DNA from: Chloroflexota bacterium
GTDB taxonomy: Bacteria > Chloroflexota > Anaerolineae > Caldilineales > Caldilineaceae
Assembly (NCBI GenBank): GCA_003577365.1
Contig: QEUY01000079.1
Location: forward strand, 1-9,652
Direction of reading: 5' to 3'
DNA length: 9,652 nt
Position numbers and translations under genes: made by a program. Of this stretch, positions 7,343-9,652 are shown one piece after another; the stretch's first letter is position 1, and each line of letters begins with the position of its first letter. The notes below the pieces were generated by a model, which was not told the DNA's origin, searched no databases, and saw only the letters and a program-made list of their open reading frames with translations.

Positions 7343-7381
7343 TAGAATAGACTTGGGCCGACAGACATAGGAGCGAACACG

Positions 7382-8893
7382 CTAAACGGTCTTTGCCAGA
7401 CGGATCACATTCCACGAAGCAGCCGGCAGCGTCGCCGCCAGCCGGCCATCCTGCACCTGTGCGTCGCCGCCCTTGGCGGGGGCCACGCGGTTGGGCGCAT
7501 CTTGCGTATTGGTCGCCTGCAGGTCGGCGTTGTGCATGCTCCACTGCTCGATCACCCGATAGCCGGGGAAGGCGCGGCAGTCCCCTTGCAGCGGGAGCGA
7601 CTCCTGCAAGTTACGGTTGACGGCAAAGAGGGTCAGGCTCTCGGCGGCCTCGTCCCAGGTCGCCACCGCTTCGAGATAGGGCACGGCGTCAAATTCGCTG
7701 TCGTCATACACCGCGGAGCGCGCGTCCACATCCAGCGCCACCCCGCGGCCAAAGCGCGAGGTCTGGGCATACGGGTGGAAGATCGTCTGCCGCCAGGCCG
7801 GCCCGCCGGTGGCCGTCATGATCGGCGCGATCACGTTGACCAGTTGCGCCAGACAGGCCATCTTGACGCGGTCGGCGTGGCGCAGCAGCGTGATCAGCAT
7901 CGCGCCGACCAGCAGCGCATCTTCCATCGTATAGATATCTTCCAACTGCGGCGGCGCGATCTGCCATGGCTCCATCGCCCGGTCGGCCGCGCGCGAATGG
8001 AACCAGACATTCCACTCGTCAAACGACAGGTTGACGGTCTTCTTGCTGCGCTTCTTGGCCTTCACATAGTCGCAGATCGCCACCACGCTGGAGATAAAGC
8101 GGTCCATGTCGATGGACTTCGCCAGGAAGTTGGGCGTGTTATTGTCCGGGTTGCCGTAATAGGTGTGGAGCGAAATATACTCGACGTGATCATAGGTGTG
8201 GTCGAGCACCGTGGCTTCCCAACTGGCAAAGGTCGGCATCTTGCGGTTCGAACTGCCGCAGGCCACCAGCTCCAGGCTGGGGTCCACCCACTTCATCACC
8301 TTGGCGGTCTCCACCGCCACGCGGCCATACTCGTCGGCGGTGCGGTGGCCGATCTGCCACGGGCCGTCCATCTCATTGCCCAAGCACCAGACCTTGACAT
8401 GGTGCGGTTCGGGGTGGCCGTTGGCGCGGCGCAGGTCGCTCCACTGTGTGCCGCCGGGAAAGTTGCAGTACTCGACCAGGTGGCGGGCCGCATCCAGCCC
8501 GCGCGAACCGAGATTGACGGCCAGCATCGGTTCGGTCTGCGCCTTGCGACACCAGTCGATAAACTCATCCGTGCCGAAGAAGTTCGGCTCGATCACACGC
8601 CAGGCCAGTTCCAGCCGGCGCGGGCGCTGCTCCTTGGGGCCGATGCCGTCCTCCCAGTCATAGCCGGAGACAAAGTTGCCGCCCGGATAGCGCACGATCG
8701 GCACGTCGATCTCGCGGATCAGGTCGATCACATCGCTGCGAAAGCCGTCCTCGCCGGCGCGGGCGTGGCCGGGTTCATAGATGCCGCCGTAGACGGCGCG
8801 GCCCAGGTGTTCAATAAACGAGCCATAGAGACGGGGGTCAATCGCCCCGATCTGCCGCTCTGGAGCCAATATAACTTGGGCAGGGGTAGACAT
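7382..8893 (-). CDS. GH51 alpha-L-arabinofuranosidase, intracellular type
   Basis: Exo-acting retaining enzyme that releases alpha-L-arabinofuranose from arabino-oligosaccharides. At 503 residues it matches the usual GH51 length (about 500). The acid/base is Glu174 in WCLGNEMDGPW and the nucleophile is Glu293 in SFDEWNVWF. These are one residue from E175 and E294 of the Geobacillus stearothermophilus enzyme. The N-terminal signatures IDPRLYGSFIEHLGRAVYGG (residues 18-37) and VRYPGGNFVSGYDW (67-80) are also typical. No signal peptide is visible, so it is probably cytoplasmic. ATG 8893 is chosen over an in-frame TTG at 8920 because AGAGGT lies 7 bases upstream and the protein then starts like its homologues. 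It is the first gene of the operon, about 110 bases downstream of the predicted transcription start, and is followed by the transporter genes. Confidence 0.96.
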   Translation of the reverse strand: MSTPAQVILAPERQIGAIDPRLYGSFIEHLGRAVYGGIYEPGHARAGEDGFRSDVIDLIREIDVPIVRYPGGNFVSGYDWEDGIGPKEQRPRRLELAWRVIEPNFFGTDEFIDWCRKAQTEPMLAVNLGSRGLDAARHLVEYCNFPGGTQWSDLRRANGHPEPHHVKVWCLGNEMDGPWQIGHRTADEYGRVAVETAKVMKWVDPSLELVACGSSNRKMPTFASWEATVLDHTYDHVEYISLHTYYGNPDNNTPNFLAKSIDMDRFISSVVAICDYVKAKKRSKKTVNLSFDEWNVWFHSRAADRAMEPWQIAPPQLEDIYTMEDALLVGAMLITLLRHADRVKMACLAQLVNVIAPIMTATGGPAWRQTIFHPYAQTSRFGRGVALDVDARSAVYDDSEFDAVPYLEAVATWDEAAESLTLFAVNRNLQESLPLQGDCRAFPGYRVIEQWSMHNADLQATNTQDAPNRVAPAKGGDAQVQDGRLAATLPAASWNVIRLAKTV

Positions 8894-8900
8894 AAGGTAG

Positions 8901-8906
8901 ACCTCT
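8901..8906 (-). promoter_or_regulatory. Ribosome-binding site of the GH51 gene
   Basis: AGAGGT on the minus strand, 7 bases before ATG 8893. It supports this ATG over the in-frame TTG at 8920, which has no comparable site. Confidence 0.65.
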
Positions 8907-8949
8907 AGGCCGTAGGCCAAAGCTGTAGTTTTGGGAAGTTAGGTTGTGG

Positions 8950-8979
8950 TTGACAGATAGCTAGAAACTGTGATACAAC
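8950..8979 (+). promoter_or_regulatory. Candidate rightward promoter for the LacI-family gene
   Basis: A perfect TTGACA at 8950-8955 is followed after 18 bp by TACAAC (8974-8979, four of six matches to TATAAT). The -10 is weak, and TATAAA at 8982-8987 is an alternative without a well-spaced -35. The -10 sits inside the left operator-like palindrome, which would allow the regulator to repress its own gene. Transcription would begin near 8986, leaving a leader of about 85 bases before ATG 9071. Confidence 0.4.
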
Positions 8980-8995
8980 GTTATAAAACGTTTTA
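8974..8995. promoter_or_regulatory. Operator-like pair of CG-centred palindromes, 10 bp apart
   Basis: TAAAACGTTTTA (8984-8995) is a perfect 12-bp palindrome with the central CG and AAACGTTT core known from many LacI-family operators (for example CcpA cre sites). The overlapping TACAACGTTATA (8974-8985) is the same design with one mismatched pair. Their centres are exactly 10 bp apart, one helical turn. The pair lies at about +8 to +30 of the leftward promoter and over the -10 of the candidate rightward promoter. It is the natural target for the adjacent regulator; binding is inferred. Confidence 0.7.
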
Positions 8996-9009
8996 AATCG
9001 GGCATGCTC

Positions 9010-9038
9010 ATCATAGCAAATCTAGGCCTCATTGTCAA
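9010..9038 (-). promoter_or_regulatory. Strong sigma-70-type promoter of the arabinoside operon
   Basis: On the minus strand, TTGACA (9038-9033, six of six) and TATGAT (9015-9010, five of six) are separated by exactly 17 bp. Transcription should start near 9003 and run leftward into the GH51 gene and the transporter and GH127-type genes. The operator-like palindromes lie immediately downstream of the start, where a bound repressor would block initiation or early elongation. This is the best promoter match in the intergenic regions. Confidence 0.8.
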
Positions 9039-9070
9039 TCCCCTTTGCCGCACTCTCTGTTGGGGGTTAT

Positions 9071-9652
9071 ATGACGAAGCGCGTTCCTGCACGCATCACG
9101 ATTATCGACGTCGCCCGCCATGCCAATGTGTCGGCGGGCACAGTTTCCAATGCCCTGACCGGCAAACGGCCCGTGGCCGAGGCCACACGCCAGCGCATCC
9201 TCTCCGCCATCAGCGAGCTTGGCTATCAGCCCAATCTGCTGGCGCGCGGCCTGGTCAACCAGCGCAGCCAAACCGTGGGCGTGGTCGCCTCCGGTCTGGA
9301 ATATTACGGTCCCTCGCGCACCCTGATCGGCATCGACCGCGAGGCCAATACGCTCGGCTACTCGCTGCTGCTGGACCTGCTGCACAGCCCCGTGGGCGAC
9401 AATGTCGACGCTGTGCTCAACATGCTGACGGCGCGGCGCGTCGACGGCATTATCTGGGCCGTGCATGAAATCGGCCACAACCGCGACTGGGTCAACTCCG
9501 AGCGATTGGTCGAGCTGCCGCCCATCGTCTTTCTCACCATGCAGCCGCGGCCGGGCATCACGGTGATCAACACCGACAACTGTCTGGGCGCGCGCATCGC
9601 CACCGACCATCTGCTGGCGCACCAACGCCGCGTCGTGGGCCATATTGCCGGG
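9071..9652 (+). CDS. LacI-family transcriptional regulator (C-terminus outside window)
   Basis: Sugar-responsive DNA-binding regulator; 194 residues are visible of an expected 330-350. The N-terminal helix-turn-helix is clear: ITIIDVARHANVSAGTVSNAL (about residues 9-29), followed by the hinge pattern TRQRILSAISELGYQPN (47-63) and LARGL. The sugar-binding domain starts at QTVGVV (about residue 73) and shows the usual order, with GYSLLL and RRVDGII segments. ATG 9071 is used; a run of G (9062-9066) 4 bases upstream is a somewhat short-spaced Shine-Dalgarno. It is divergent from the arabinoside operon across a 177-bp gap with palindromic operator-like sites, so it is most likely the local repressor, released by arabinose or an arabino-oligosaccharide. 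The inducer is inferred only. Confidence 0.94.
   Translation, partial: MTKRVPARITIIDVARHANVSAGTVSNALTGKRPVAEATRQRILSAISELGYQPNLLARGLVNQRSQTVGVVASGLEYYGPSRTLIGIDREANTLGYSLLLDLLHSPVGDNVDAVLNMLTARRVDGIIWAVHEIGHNRDWVNSERLVELPPIVFLTMQPRPGITVINTDNCLGARIATDHLLAHQRRVVGHIAG

Noticed and set aside
7329..7544. A longer N-terminus for the binding protein
   Set aside because: The extension overlaps the GH51 gene and would bury the Tat/lipobox signal; ATG 7328 has an AGGAGA site 8 bases upstream.
7502..8908. A 468-codon open frame on the + strand
   Set aside because: Mirror of the GH51 gene, which has both catalytic glutamates in place; low-complexity His/Arg/Gly composition.
9004..9468. A 154-codon + strand frame overlapping the regulator
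   Set aside because: It is a different frame from the LacI-family helix-turn-helix reading that starts at 9071 and has no recognisable domain.

Overview
The window is a sugar-utilisation locus for L-arabinose-containing plant glycans. It has about 60% G+C, dense coding, short intergenic gaps, consensus sigma-70-type promoters and a Tat-type lipoprotein substrate-binding protein with an Ala/Pro/Gly-rich linker. This style is common in filamentous Chloroflexota (Caldilineae/Anaerolineae-like). That placement is an inference from gene style; the window has no rRNA or other phylogenetic marker.

Layout, right to left. A LacI-family regulator starts at 9071 on the + strand and runs off the right edge. 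A 177-bp regulatory gap (8894-9070) separates it from a leftward operon of six genes. In transcription order these are: a GH51 alpha-L-arabinofuranosidase (8893-7382), a Tat lipoprotein sugar-binding protein (7328-5910), two CUT1-type ABC permeases (5847-4906 and 4866-3952), a divergent GH127-like (DUF1680) protein (3924-2077), and a canonical GH127 beta-L-arabinofuranosidase (1851 to beyond the left edge). The gaps between the first five genes are 27-62 bp. The last gap is 225 bp and holds a dispersed-type 9-bp tandem repeat and two small hairpins.

The regulatory gap carries a near-perfect leftward promoter (TTGACA, 17 bp, TATGAT) and, just downstream of its start, two operator-like palindromes centred on CG and spaced exactly 10 bp apart. 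A weaker rightward promoter for the regulator overlaps the left palindrome, so one repressor site could control both directions. A perfect 12-bp hairpin lies between the binding-protein and first permease genes, where it could set a high ratio of binding protein to permease.

Working model (inference): arabinose-containing oligosaccharides are captured by the lipoprotein and imported by the two permeases with an ATPase encoded elsewhere. They are then cut inside the cell by three enzymes without visible signal peptides: GH51 for alpha-L-arabinofuranosyl bonds and the GH127 proteins for beta-L-arabinofuranosyl bonds. No arabinose isomerase, kinase or epimerase gene and no transporter ATPase is in the window. 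The least explained gene is the divergent GH127-like protein. It keeps the cysteine/glutamate zinc-thiolate motif but differs around it from the canonical copy in the same operon.
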